A DNA stretch of 12,804 bases, from positions 1 through 12,804 of the forward strand of contig NZ_JAWHTD010000067.1 in assembly GCF_032586235.1 (NCBI RefSeq), given 5' to 3'. The notes beneath the pieces were generated by a model. The model saw only the letters and a program-made list of their open reading frames with translations, did not search any database and had not been told where the DNA came from. This document shows, one piece after another, positions 1-7,666 of the stretch (position 1 is the first letter of the stretch; every line of letters starts with the position of its first letter). The translations under genes were made by a program, and so were the position numbers. This DNA is from Aestuariicoccus sp032586235 (lineage in GTDB: Bacteria > Pseudomonadota > Alphaproteobacteria > Rhodobacterales > Rhodobacteraceae).

Positions 1-38
1 CTGCGATCTCTTCCCGCCAAACGAGTGCAGAAACCTCT

Positions 39-107
39 TCAAGGCTGCCGGATATGTTGCAGATTAAATGGACGACGATCTAGCCGAAAATCAGAATACG
101 AATTCAT
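39..107 (-). pseudogene. possible broken start of a gene downstream of the ABC exporter
   Basis: An ATG at 107-105 overlaps the stop codon of the ABC transporter in an ATGA arrangement, the usual sign of translational coupling to a next gene. The frame ends after 22 codons (peptide begins MNSYSDFRLD). A neighbouring minus-strand frame stays open from about position 66 to the window edge and reads like coding sequence (SGSLEEVSALVWREE). Either a frameshift has split the start of a real gene, or the overlap is coincidence. There is too little sequence to name a product. Confidence 0.2.
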
Positions 108-1960
108 GGCGTTTGCTGGTTCTCCTTCTCCGCCATCCCTTCGAGCAGGCGTTGGAACTCTGGGCTGTGCGTCTCCAGTTCCTCGAAGGTGCCGCTAGCG
201 ACGATACAGCCCTCCTGCACCACGTGAATCGTGTCGCAGGCGCGCAGGGTCGAAAGGCGGTGGGCGATGGCGAGAATTGTCTTGGTGCCCGAAATCCGCT
301 CGATTGCGCCGGTCACCTGTGCCTCGGTTACGTTGTCGAGCGCGGCTGTGGCCTCGTCGAAGACCAGCAGCTCTGGGTCACGGTAGAGCGCGCGAGCGAT
401 CGAGATACGCTGCCGCTGCCCCCCTGACAGCCGCGTGCCATCCTCGCCCAGCTCGGTGTCGAGGCCTGCGTCCATCGCGCGGACCATGTCTGCGATCTGC
501 GCGATCTCGAGGGCCTGCCACACGCGGGTGTCGTCGATCTCGGACGGGTGCAGCCCGAAAGCTACGTTCTCGCGCAGGTTCCGCGGCGCGATATAGCCCT
601 GCTGGCCGACATAACCGATCTGGTCGTACCAGGCGCGCAAGTCCTCGCGGACGTCGCGGCCGTCCGCTAGGACCTTCCCCCGGTCGGGCGTAATCAATCC
701 CATGAGCGCTAGTGCCAGCGTGGATTTGCCGCCGCCGGAGGGGCCGCAGAGGCCGATGAACGCACCCTTGGGTATGGTGATGGAGACGTTTTGTAGCGCA
801 GTCGCCTCTGCATCGGGATAAGCGAAGGACAGGCCGCGAGCCTCGAGCAGGCGGTCGAAGGGCAGCGCCTCCTTGCGCTCCGCGGGTCCAGTAGGGCGGA
901 CGTGCGATCGTCCCGAGAGCAGGGCTGGCGCGACGGTCGCGATCTCCTCCATCAAGATCTGGCGTTCGTGGCTGCCCTGTCGGATGCGCTGCAACGCGGC
1001 GGTTAAGCGGGATAGGGCCGCCGTCAGCCGCAGCCCTGCGAAGCCCGCGACCGCCAGCGTCGACACCGCCCCGGCCAGCCCGTCTAGCTGCCCGGCGAAA
1101 TACACCGCCGCCAGTACGATCCCGGTGGCCAGCAACAGTTCGTTGACCGCGCGGGGTAACTGCCGCAGGCTCTCGCCACGGCGATCGGCAAGCGCCAGGT
1201 TGCTCAGGACCGCACCATAGCGCTGAGCCATGGCAGCCTCGCGCCCGGCGAGCCGGAGATCGATGATGCCGCGCATCCCTTCCTGCATGACCTTGGCCAT
1301 TTCGCGTTCCTGCCTTGCTTCCAGGTCGCTCAGTTGGTCGGATACACGGCGCGTGGCAACCATGAATGCGAGGCCGCCCAGCCCGAAGAGCAGCCCGCTC
1401 GCGACCACGAAGGTCAGCGGCAGGAAAAGCAGAAGCGCCGCTATCACCGTCGCGATGATTGCGATCTCGGAAATCGCCGCCAACGCCATGCTGAAACTGG
1501 CCCGGAAAACCCGGGTGGTTGCGCGCAGGGTCTGCAGGGCATGGCTGACGCCACGCGCCTGGAATATCTCGAACCGCGCGCCGAGGTACGTGGCGAAGAG
1601 CGCGGTCGAGATGCGTTCATAGCGCTTCATGGAGAAACGTCGGAGCATGAAGGATGTCAGGAGGCCGCTGGCGTTCTTCAGGACGAAGATCACCAGCAGT
1701 ACAAGGCCCGCGATGGCGGCGAACCTGCGGCCATCGAGATCGCCCGCTACGGTGCGATATAAGACCACCGCCGGATTGCTCGCATCATCGCCGGACAGCG
1801 CACCGATATAGCCGAACAGGAAAAGGATGCCACCCATCTCGAACACGCCGCTTAGGAACAGCATGATCACGAGGCCCACAGCCATGCGCTGTTCGCGCCG
1901 GTCCAATAAGCGCCACAGATCGACGAGTGTGTCCCAAAGTAGCGTCACGCTAAGTTCCAA
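104..1960 (-). CDS. ABC exporter, fused permease-ATPase, probable glycan/lipid-linked saccharide flippase
   Basis: This is a 618-aa half-transporter with the membrane domain first and the ATPase second (MsbA/PglK-like layout), expected in the inner membrane as a homodimer. Hydrophobic segments lie around residues 28-56, 80-104, 155-200 and 273-315. The nucleotide-binding domain starts near residue 370 and is complete: Walker A GPSGGGKS (406-413), Q-loop around 453-454, signature LSGGQ (511-515), Walker B LLVFDEAT (531-538) and H-loop His567. The start is uncertain: TTG at 1960 gives the longest frame, and an in-frame GTG at 1948 is about equally placed behind a weak GGA. It is divergent from two glycosyltransferases, so export of an oligosaccharide or lipid-linked glycan is the likely job. 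That substrate is inferred from context; the motifs show only that it is an ABC exporter. Confidence 0.93.
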   Translation of the reverse strand: MELSVTLLWDTLVDLWRLLDRREQRMAVGLVIMLFLSGVFEMGGILFLFGYIGALSGDDASNPAVVLYRTVAGDLDGRRFAAIAGLVLLVIFVLKNASGLLTSFMLRRFSMKRYERISTALFATYLGARFEIFQARGVSHALQTLRATTRVFRASFSMALAAISEIAIIATVIAALLLFLPLTFVVASGLLFGLGGLAFMVATRRVSDQLSDLEARQEREMAKVMQEGMRGIIDLRLAGREAAMAQRYGAVLSNLALADRRGESLRQLPRAVNELLLATGIVLAAVYFAGQLDGLAGAVSTLAVAGFAGLRLTAALSRLTAALQRIRQGSHERQILMEEIATVAPALLSGRSHVRPTGPAERKEALPFDRLLEARGLSFAYPDAEATALQNVSITIPKGAFIGLCGPSGGGKSTLALALMGLITPDRGKVLADGRDVREDLRAWYDQIGYVGQQGYIAPRNLRENVAFGLHPSEIDDTRVWQALEIAQIADMVRAMDAGLDTELGEDGTRLSGGQRQRISIARALYRDPELLVFDEATAALDNVTEAQVTGAIERISGTKTILAIAHRLSTLRACDTIHVVQEGCIVASGTFEELETHSPEFQRLLEGMAEKENQQTP

Positions 1961-2285
1961 GCTCTCGTTACGGTTCGGTTTGTCGTAGCACCGGAAGACC
2001 GCGGAGAGAACTGGGCTGGCGTTGTACGAGATGCACCTGTTGCCGAAAACCGGTCACACGGGGACACGTGGCTCGCGCTGGATGCTGCGATCTTGCGCGG
2101 TTGCGTGCCCTGTGGGATGGTTCCGGCGAAAAGACAAGGCCTTACGCCAGCTTGCGTTTCGCACGCGGCCGTCGCCACTTCAGCTCTGTTGGTTTGTCGC
2201 TAGCGCTGACGCATTGAGGCAATCATTCCGTCCTGAGCGTATCGCCCACGGGACGTTTCCGACACCGCACCGGGGAGGCTATCGA
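1961..2285. promoter_or_regulatory. divergent intergenic region between ABC exporter and GT4 gene
   Basis: About 325 bases separate the two divergent starts, so promoters for both directions should lie here. A weak plus-strand candidate is TTGAGG at 2214-2219 with GCGTAT at 2237-2242 (17-bp spacer). A frame in phase with the GT4 gene is open upstream from 2022, but its sequence resembles no glycosyltransferase N-terminus. No operator or RNA structure is evident. Confidence 0.3.
2272..2278 (+). promoter_or_regulatory. ribosome binding site deciding the GT4 start
   Basis: GGGGAGG lies 7 bases ahead of a GTG at 2286. This is the only strong Shine-Dalgarno sequence near the beginning of the glycosyltransferase domain. 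It favours 2286 over the much earlier in-frame ATG at 2022. Confidence 0.7.
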
Positions 2286-3371
2286 GTGGAAGGGGTTCAA
2301 AACCAGAAATCGGAACCCTGCCCGAGAAAGGTAGTCTTCTTGACGCGGAAATGGCCCCCGGCCATCGGCGGAATGGAGACGTATTCGCTGGAGATGGCAG
2401 CCGGCCTCGGCGCGTTGGGTTTTGACGTAGACGTGGTCGCCTTGCCCGGGCGCCGCGACGGCGGAGCACCGGGAATCGGTGCGTTGATCACCTTCGGGCT
2501 GCGCGAGGGTCTGCGGTTGCTGTTCCGACGCCATTCTAAGGCGGTGATTTTCGGTGGCGATCTGGCGATCTGGCCGCTGGTATGGGCGGGCAGAACTGGC
2601 AGCGATGCCCGGCCGGTCATCGCCGTGCACGGCACCGATATCGGGCTCGCCGGACGCCGAGATATGAAGGGGCGAATTTACGCGGCCCATCTCTGGCTCG
2701 GACGACTGATGCTGCCCGATGCGAAGATCGTAGCAAACTCCGTGGCCACGGCGGAGAGATTGCGCGCGCAAGGATATGCGGATGTCACAACCGTCCCGCT
2801 CGGCTGTCGGGTCTCGGTCGCAGAACCGGAGCCCGGGCTCGATCGCACGCTGCTTTTCGCCGGCAGGCTGGCGACGCGCAAAGGATTGTCGTGGTTTGTC
2901 GAGGCAGTCTTGCCGCATCTGCCCACCGACATGCGTCTCGTCGTCGTCGGCACGCGCTGGGACAAGTCCGAGGACGCAGTACTGTCGCACCCGTGCGTCG
3001 ACTTTCTCGGACCGCTACCGCAGCGGGAGTTGCACCGAAAGATGGCAGGTGCTCTGGCTGTCGTGATCCCCAACGTGCGAACGGGCAAAAACCATTTCGA
3101 AGGCTTCGGTCTGATCGCCGCCGAGTCGGCCGCCGCCGGTGGGCTGGTCCTGGCCTCCGCGCTGGACGGCCACGGCACATCGGTGATCGACGGAGAAACC
3201 GGGCGTCTGCTGCCGCCCGGAGATGCAAAGGCCTGGATCGCGGCCATTGAAGACGTGGCCGCTCTACCCCCTGAGGAACGCCAATACCTCAAGACGCGCG
3301 CCCGGGACACGGCGCAGCGGCATTTCGACTGGGCGCGCACGGCCAGTCTGACCGCGGAGCTGTTTCGATGA
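2286..3371 (+). CDS. glycosyltransferase family 4 (GT-B fold)
   Basis: The protein is 361 aa from the GTG at 2286. It shows the retaining GT4 architecture. The N-terminal Rossmann half begins with VVFLTRKWPPAIGGMET (about 16-32), where the glycine-rich loop usually sits, followed by VHGTDI (114-119) and the interdomain region around VPLGC (170-174). The C-terminal nucleotide-sugar domain begins at LLFAGRLATRKG (189-200). The E-x7-E motif EGFGLIAAE (Glu272/Glu280) is intact, as expected for sugar-nucleotide binding. It should act in the cytoplasm or at the inner-membrane face, adding a hexose-type sugar to a lipid-linked acceptor; donor and acceptor cannot be read from sequence. It lies about 110 bases ahead of a GT2 gene on the same strand and is divergent from the ABC exporter, fitting a polysaccharide or glycan locus. 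Confidence 0.93.
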   Translation: MEGVQNQKSEPCPRKVVFLTRKWPPAIGGMETYSLEMAAGLGALGFDVDVVALPGRRDGGAPGIGALITFGLREGLRLLFRRHSKAVIFGGDLAIWPLVWAGRTGSDARPVIAVHGTDIGLAGRRDMKGRIYAAHLWLGRLMLPDAKIVANSVATAERLRAQGYADVTTVPLGCRVSVAEPEPGLDRTLLFAGRLATRKGLSWFVEAVLPHLPTDMRLVVVGTRWDKSEDAVLSHPCVDFLGPLPQRELHRKMAGALAVVIPNVRTGKNHFEGFGLIAAESAAAGGLVLASALDGHGTSVIDGETGRLLPPGDAKAWIAAIEDVAALPPEERQYLKTRARDTAQRHFDWARTASLTAELFR

Positions 3372-3479
3372 CAGGGCAGGCTTCCCTGTGCCGCCCCGGC
3401 ACGGCAATTGCATTGCCCTGCATGCCAATGCACACTGCGAATGTCTGCCGAAGCACGCCGAGGATTGTCTGAGCGAGTG

Positions 3480-4271
3480 ATGAACCAGCCTTGGTCCAAT
3501 GTCCCGAGATTCGATCCCGTCCACGACACACCGCGCCCGCTCGTGTCGGTCGTCACGGCAGCTCTTAACGCCCGCGAGGCGTTACGCGAAACCGTGGGCA
3601 GCGTAGCCGGAACAAGCCTTGCGGCGGAACATGTCGTTGTCGACGGCGGGTCGACCGATGGTACGGTGGACGACCTAGCCGCGTTCGAAAACCGGGTCAA
3701 ATGGATCAGCGAACCCGATTTCGGCATCGCGGACGCAATGAACAAGGCCATTGCCCTCACCCGCGGCGAATGGATCGTGGTGCTGCAGGCCGGCGACAGC
3801 CTTGCCGATCCGGAAAGCCTCGAGAGTGCCGCCGAGTTCCTTTCCCCTGACATCGACATACTGCTCTGCGGCGTTCGACGCGGCGGTCAGGCGGCGTACA
3901 GGGACCGCTCCTTCCGCTTCGCCCGGCAACGCCTATTGTTCAAGGCTATCTGGCACCAGGGGGCGCTATGCCGCCGTGATCTCTTCGAAAAGATCGGTGG
4001 CTTCGACACGTCTTTCCGCGTCGCGATGGATTACGAGTTTTTTCTCCGAGCCCGCACGGCGGGGGCAATGTTCCGGCCGGCGCCGGTGATCTTGGCGCGA
4101 ATGGACGATGGCGGCCTAAGTTCGCGCAAAGACTGGCCTTCGCTCAAGGCCCGCTTCGCGGAAGAACGGCGTGCGCAAATGATGCACTGCCAAACTTCTG
4201 CAATGCGCGCCGTTTACGCCGCATACTGGCCACCATACCTGGCCTATCGCCGACTTAGATCACGGTTGTGA
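3480..4271 (+). CDS. glycosyltransferase family 2 (GT-A fold), WcaE/AmsE-like
   Basis: The protein is 263 aa from the ATG at 3480; in-frame ATGs at 3408 and 3441 are possible, but none has a strong ribosome site and homology-like sequence begins only at LVSVVTAALN (21-30). The GT2 signature VVDGGSTDGT lies at 53-62. A conserved block follows (MNKAIALTRGEW, 87-98), then LQAGDSL (102-108) at the metal/donor site, where this subfamily commonly has N-x-G-D rather than a strict DxD. Acceptor-side motifs HQGALCRRDLF (159-169), GGFD (173-176) and MDYEFFLRA (183-191) are present. It has no membrane segment, so it is a soluble or peripheral cytoplasmic enzyme. It probably works after the GT4 enzyme in the same glycan pathway. 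The specific sugar is unknown. Confidence 0.9.
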   Translation: MNQPWSNVPRFDPVHDTPRPLVSVVTAALNAREALRETVGSVAGTSLAAEHVVVDGGSTDGTVDDLAAFENRVKWISEPDFGIADAMNKAIALTRGEWIVVLQAGDSLADPESLESAAEFLSPDIDILLCGVRRGGQAAYRDRSFRFARQRLLFKAIWHQGALCRRDLFEKIGGFDTSFRVAMDYEFFLRARTAGAMFRPAPVILARMDDGGLSSRKDWPSLKARFAEERRAQMMHCQTSAMRAVYAAYWPPYLAYRRLRSRL

Positions 4272-4313
4272 AGCTTCAGCAGTAGCGCTTCGAACACGTC
4301 TATCCAGCGGCTC

Positions 4314-4536
4314 TCAGCAAAACGCCTGCACAGGCGTGGTCTCACGCAGCTTCTCGCATTCTTGGCCATCGAACCAGATCAACGTGATAATGTCGCGGCG
4401 CCGACCACGGAACGCGAAGAGGTGGCCGGAATACTGGTCCTGCTTCAGCGAGGGCAGAAGGGCCGTTGAACCCCTGCCGCATCTCAGTAACTCCGGCGGC
4501 CCGCCAGTCCTTCGTCAATGCGGGGACCAGGATCAT
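4314..4536 (-). pseudogene. tnpB: IS66 TnpB accessory protein, frameshifted and truncated
   Basis: It starts with MILVPALTKDW and EMRQGFNG, matching the IS66 TnpB beginning. The phase is then lost near SALAE, and a second frame continues as QYSGHLFAFRGRRRDIITL and IWFDGQE, the most conserved TnpB block. This ends at a stop (TGA, complement of 4314-4316) shortly after, without the usual C-terminal region. Compared with the family's roughly 110-120 residues, the middle is short and the end is replaced. TnpB is an accessory protein of IS66 transposition, and this copy is non-functional. Confidence 0.75.
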
Positions 4537-4670
4537 GGTGCGGAAAGCTTACCCGTCAGGCGCAGAACGACATCGACATGGGCGCCGCCGCTGACGATCA
4601 GGTGAGACCCCGACGCGAAAGCAATCTCGATGCGAGCAGGGTTGCGGGCCCTGCCCGCTGGGATCCGCAC
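4533..4670 (-). pseudogene. tnpA: C-terminal fragment of IS66 TnpA
   Basis: About 45 codons survive, including RIEIAFASGSHLIVSGGAHV and DVVLRLTGKL, which resemble the C-terminal beta-rich end of IS66 TnpA. Its TGA overlaps the tnpB ATG as ATGA. It is in the same reading frame as the replication-relaxation-like gene and begins directly after that gene's stop codon. The N-terminal helix-turn-helix half is missing. Confidence 0.65.
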
Positions 4671-5582
4671 TCACGATGTGGTCTTCGAAGAAATGTCCGT
4701 CGAGCACCCGTGAGGATTGATCCAATGCCTACAGAATATTCCTGCGGCCCCGATCATTTGTTCAAAGCAGCGCGTCTCGAGTGCCTGTGAAATGCAGAGC
4801 GTCGATCGAGCAGCAACGGGCGGCATTCTAGCTGCCAAATCAAGAAACTGTCGCTGCCGTCTGCTGCTGTGGAACACCCAGAGAACCAGAAGATTGGCCT
4901 TCAAGCCGTACTGAGTCTTGTAGACCTGATCCTCGAGTATTTGGCTATACTGAGCCAGGCTTTTCTGAATGCTCTTCCGTGCTGAACTCGAACGCAGAGG
5001 CTCCGTTCCCCGATCTACCTCGAGCGCAAAGGCACGGAAGCTGCCACCATAGTCGAGTGCAAAGAGCTGGTCAGGGATGACGCTTCCCTTAGATGTTGGA
5101 ATACCAAGCCCAGCCCCCTTCCTGGCGAGAATGACATGGCATGGGATGTAACGGACACCCGCCCGCGCTGCCATGATGTCGATCGAACTCGTCACGCAAG
5201 CCGTGGCGTAAGCGTGCCACCAATGGCCGGTCGGACGGATGGCAGGCTCAGACAAGCCCCGGGCGGCGAGGAAATCTCGGGCACGCGTGGTGAGGTCATA
5301 GATGTACGGTTCGAACTCGGCCCGCGCGGTGGCACGCTGTTGGCGTGGCAGGGTCAGAAAGCCTCCGGCCCTGAGCCTCTGCAGCGCCCTAAGGGCGGTA
5401 TCCTTGCAGCGATGCGTATCACGCGTCACCTCGAAGAGATAGACAGACGATTGAGGCCCGTGGCGTTCGATGTGTTTGAACCAGCGGATTTCCCGGTCCG
5501 TAGGACGTACGCCGTTTGCCGGGGGGATGTAGTGGAAGGTGGCGCGGCCCAGGCTGTCGGTCTGTGCCATACCCGCCAGCAT
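4671..5582 (-). CDS. replication-relaxation-like DNA-binding protein (winged helix plus C-terminal domain)
   Basis: 303 aa from the ATG at 5582; an in-frame ATG at 5570 (MAQTDSLGR) is equally plausible, since a G-run at 5584-5589 is too close to the first and rather far from the second. Residues about 25-105 look like a winged helix (TDREIRWFKHI, then TALRALQRLRAGGFL, then YDLTTRARDFL). The C-terminal half carries the block seen in replication-relaxation proteins: PDQLFAL (170-176), ALEVDRGTEPL (186-196), an RKSIQKSLAQY helix and a strand LLVLWVF. These proteins are associated with plasmid replication and DNA relaxation and are found beside conjugative ATPases. The gene starts 8 bases after the upstream ATPase stop, so the two are co-transcribed. 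The last dozen residues, next to the IS66 remnant, may be altered by that insertion. Confidence 0.75.
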   Translation of the reverse strand: MLAGMAQTDSLGRATFHYIPPANGVRPTDREIRWFKHIERHGPQSSVYLFEVTRDTHRCKDTALRALQRLRAGGFLTLPRQQRATARAEFEPYIYDLTTRARDFLAARGLSEPAIRPTGHWWHAYATACVTSSIDIMAARAGVRYIPCHVILARKGAGLGIPTSKGSVIPDQLFALDYGGSFRAFALEVDRGTEPLRSSSARKSIQKSLAQYSQILEDQVYKTQYGLKANLLVLWVFHSSRRQRQFLDLAARMPPVAARSTLCISQALETRCFEQMIGAAGIFCRHWINPHGCSTDISSKTTS

Positions 5583-5590
5583 ACCCCCCG

Positions 5591-7666
5591 CTACAACTCC
5601 GGCGAAGGTTTGGTTGGGTCTCGCGCGTCGTTTTTCTCTTCGTTCTCAGACGGTTCTTCTGCCGATGTGGCATTATGGTTGACCTTGCTCTGCAATGGTT
5701 CCGCGTAGCGCTCGCGGCTGTGTTGCCGGATGGCATCGACCTCGGGTTTTGTGGCGCGCGGCAGTCCCTCAAGGACGAAGAACGGAAAGCTGATCGGCAC
5801 GGCTCGGTCAGTCAGGCCACGCACATACGTGGCGAACGTGCCCTTCGGCTGGCGCTGGATCAGATCGGCATCGCAGGACATCTGACCAGCCAGTGCCCGC
5901 GCGTCACGGGCGGACACGCCACCCGCCAGCTTGATCGAGGTATTGGCTTCAAACGCTTCCTGCAGCCCGCTGGTGAGCTGTCCGAGGTACTGGTGGGCCA
6001 TCACCATTCCAACGTTGTATTTGCGCGCCTGGGAGAGGATCACGCCGATATTGGCGTCGAAGTAATCCTGCGCCTCGTCGATATAGACAAGGGTCGGCAG
6101 TCGATCTCGTTCGTGCAGGGTGGCCCGCTCCTGCGCTGCCTGGGCAATGAGCGCGATGAAGAAGCGGCCGAAGATTTCGGTCCCTTGTTCCTTGAGAAGC
6201 GACTTGCTGGTGTTGATGAGGATCAACTTGCCCGCGTTCATCTCGGTGAACATGTCGAACTTCGACTGAGGGTGGGAAAACATCCTCTCAAAGGTCTGGT
6301 TCTCAAGGACACCATAGAGGCGGCGCAGCACCTGCGTCTTGGTGTTCGCGAATTCCTTGCTGTCGAATTCGGTTTCAAAAAAGCGGCGCGGCGTGCCGTC
6401 GAGCTTTGCGATATGCTCGCGGTATTTCTCCGTTCCACCAGGCTCCATCAGGTCCCGCAACGTGTGGATGGTGGCGTCCGGGATATGGAACATCAGACGT
6501 GTCACATAGCGGAAAACGACCGACTGTTTGGCGGTCATGCCTGCCGAGAGAAGCGAGCCCAGCACGAAGTCGTAGAGCTCTATGATGGAATTCGTCAGCC
6601 GTTCGCGTTCAAGCGGATCGTAACCCTCAAGCCGGTCCTGCCCGACCGAAAAGAGGTTCAGGGACACCGGGAAGCCGATGTCTTCAGGGTCGATCAGCAC
6701 GATCCGATCCGGCGGAAGCGTGCGGGCCGCCAGCAGGTTGCGGATCAGATCGCCCTGGCTGTCGATCACGATGACCGATTTGTCGCCCCGCGCTACATCC
6801 TGAAGATCGTTGGCGATGAAATATTGCAGCGTCTGGGTTTTACCGTGACCCGACCCTGCCACCATGTGCGTGTGTTCGAAGCGGCGGTGTTCTGGGATCT
6901 CAAACGGGGTTCGCAGCTTGAAGAGTGCCTTGAGGCGTGTCCCCTTGAGATACACGTCAACGACATCGTCGTGCTTGTAGTCGCGGGGAAAGACAGGCTG
7001 ACCGCGATGGGTCCCGGTAAGGTTCTGGTCGAGCTGCTGCCGCAGGTGCTTGAAGTGCTGGTAGTCATTCTCGGCGAAGAACGGCGCGATGACGGCCTCG
7101 ACTGCAGAACCGAGCGGATGGACGAATTGGGAGACCTCGACCAGCACGTCGCCCTCGATGGGCGGCACCGCCTTGGCGATGACCGAGAGACTGCGGGAGA
7201 TCGCATCCAGGGCGGAGAGCACCATCACCCGATCATTCCGCGCCTGTCCCAACCGAGCCAACTGATCGCGATACCGAGCCCCCTCAACCGTGTTGCAAAG
7301 CGCTGGAGGCGGTGGAATCTCGGGCAGCAGACCTTCGTCATCAAGGAGCGCACGCCCGACTTCGAGCAGCTGGAGGCTGAGCGGTTCCGGCGTGTCGGGC
7401 GGCCAAAAATTAGACAGCGCGGCGTCGACCTCGGCATCGGTCAACTTCGCCTGACCGGCGAGCGCATGTCGGTAGAGCAGTTCGGTTTCTTCGCGGGCCA
7501 ACCGCTCCAGCCGGGCTGGGCTTTCCCGATAGAGACGAAAGCCGACATAGGCCGGGACCGCGATGAGCATAATCGGGGTGAGGATCATGGCCAGGAGGAT
7601 CACCAGCGCCAGTGCGATCGAAAGGAACAGGAGGCTGTCGGCGATCGTGTCGTTCCCGCGTGCCAT
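5591..7666 (-). CDS. type IV coupling protein-like ATPase (VirD4/TraD/HerA superfamily)
   Basis: This is a 691-aa membrane-anchored ATPase. Two hydrophobic segments occupy residues about 11-29 and 31-46, followed by a charged stem. The P-loop is GSGHGKT (271-277) after HTHMVA, then IVIDSQGDL (299-307), a strand with IDPED (325-329), Walker B LVYIDEAQD (526-534), and GMVMAHQYLGQL (553-564) in the position of the sensor/Q motif. The tail (about 665-691) is hydrophilic and charged. Coupling proteins hexamerise at the inner membrane and pump relaxase-bound DNA into a type IV secretion channel. Its ATG overlaps the TGA of the 119-aa gene (TGATG), and the replication-relaxation gene follows by 8 bases, so the three form one translationally coupled operon. 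No secretion-channel genes are in the window, so its partner machinery is unknown. Confidence 0.88.
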   Translation of the reverse strand: MARGNDTIADSLLFLSIALALVILLAMILTPIMLIAVPAYVGFRLYRESPARLERLAREETELLYRHALAGQAKLTDAEVDAALSNFWPPDTPEPLSLQLLEVGRALLDDEGLLPEIPPPPALCNTVEGARYRDQLARLGQARNDRVMVLSALDAISRSLSVIAKAVPPIEGDVLVEVSQFVHPLGSAVEAVIAPFFAENDYQHFKHLRQQLDQNLTGTHRGQPVFPRDYKHDDVVDVYLKGTRLKALFKLRTPFEIPEHRRFEHTHMVAGSGHGKTQTLQYFIANDLQDVARGDKSVIVIDSQGDLIRNLLAARTLPPDRIVLIDPEDIGFPVSLNLFSVGQDRLEGYDPLERERLTNSIIELYDFVLGSLLSAGMTAKQSVVFRYVTRLMFHIPDATIHTLRDLMEPGGTEKYREHIAKLDGTPRRFFETEFDSKEFANTKTQVLRRLYGVLENQTFERMFSHPQSKFDMFTEMNAGKLILINTSKSLLKEQGTEIFGRFFIALIAQAAQERATLHERDRLPTLVYIDEAQDYFDANIGVILSQARKYNVGMVMAHQYLGQLTSGLQEAFEANTSIKLAGGVSARDARALAGQMSCDADLIQRQPKGTFATYVRGLTDRAVPISFPFFVLEGLPRATKPEVDAIRQHSRERYAEPLQSKVNHNATSAEEPSENEEKNDARDPTKPSPEL

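Larger units (their letters stand above)
4314..4670 (-). mobile_element. remnant of an IS66-family insertion sequence
   Basis: Two degenerate minus-strand frames in IS66 order (tnpA end, then tnpB) are joined by the ATGA overlap typical of the family. The large transposase tnpC and the terminal inverted repeats are absent, so the element cannot move by itself. It sits exactly between the convergent glycan locus and the conjugation-like operon, so it may have taken part in joining them. About 40 bases between it and the GT2 stop (4272-4313) hold nothing I recognise. Confidence 0.75.

Noticed and set aside
2022..2285. N-terminal extension of the GT4 enzyme from an early ATG
   Set aside because: The extra 88 residues lack any resemblance to GT4 starts, and the strong ribosome site before the GTG at 2286 explains initiation.
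2678..3859. Long minus-strand frame across the two glycosyltransferases
   Set aside because: Its translation is Ser/Arg/Ala-rich without domains, and it spans two recognisable plus-strand enzymes and the gap between them.
4323..4336. Short palindrome CGCCTG-CA-CAGGCG between convergent genes as a terminator
   Set aside because: The stem is only 6 bp with a 2-base loop and no T-tract on either side.
4336..4790. Plus-strand frames over the IS66 remnant
   Set aside because: Recognisable TnpA/TnpB sequence is on the minus strand; the plus-strand frames overlap each other and show no motifs.
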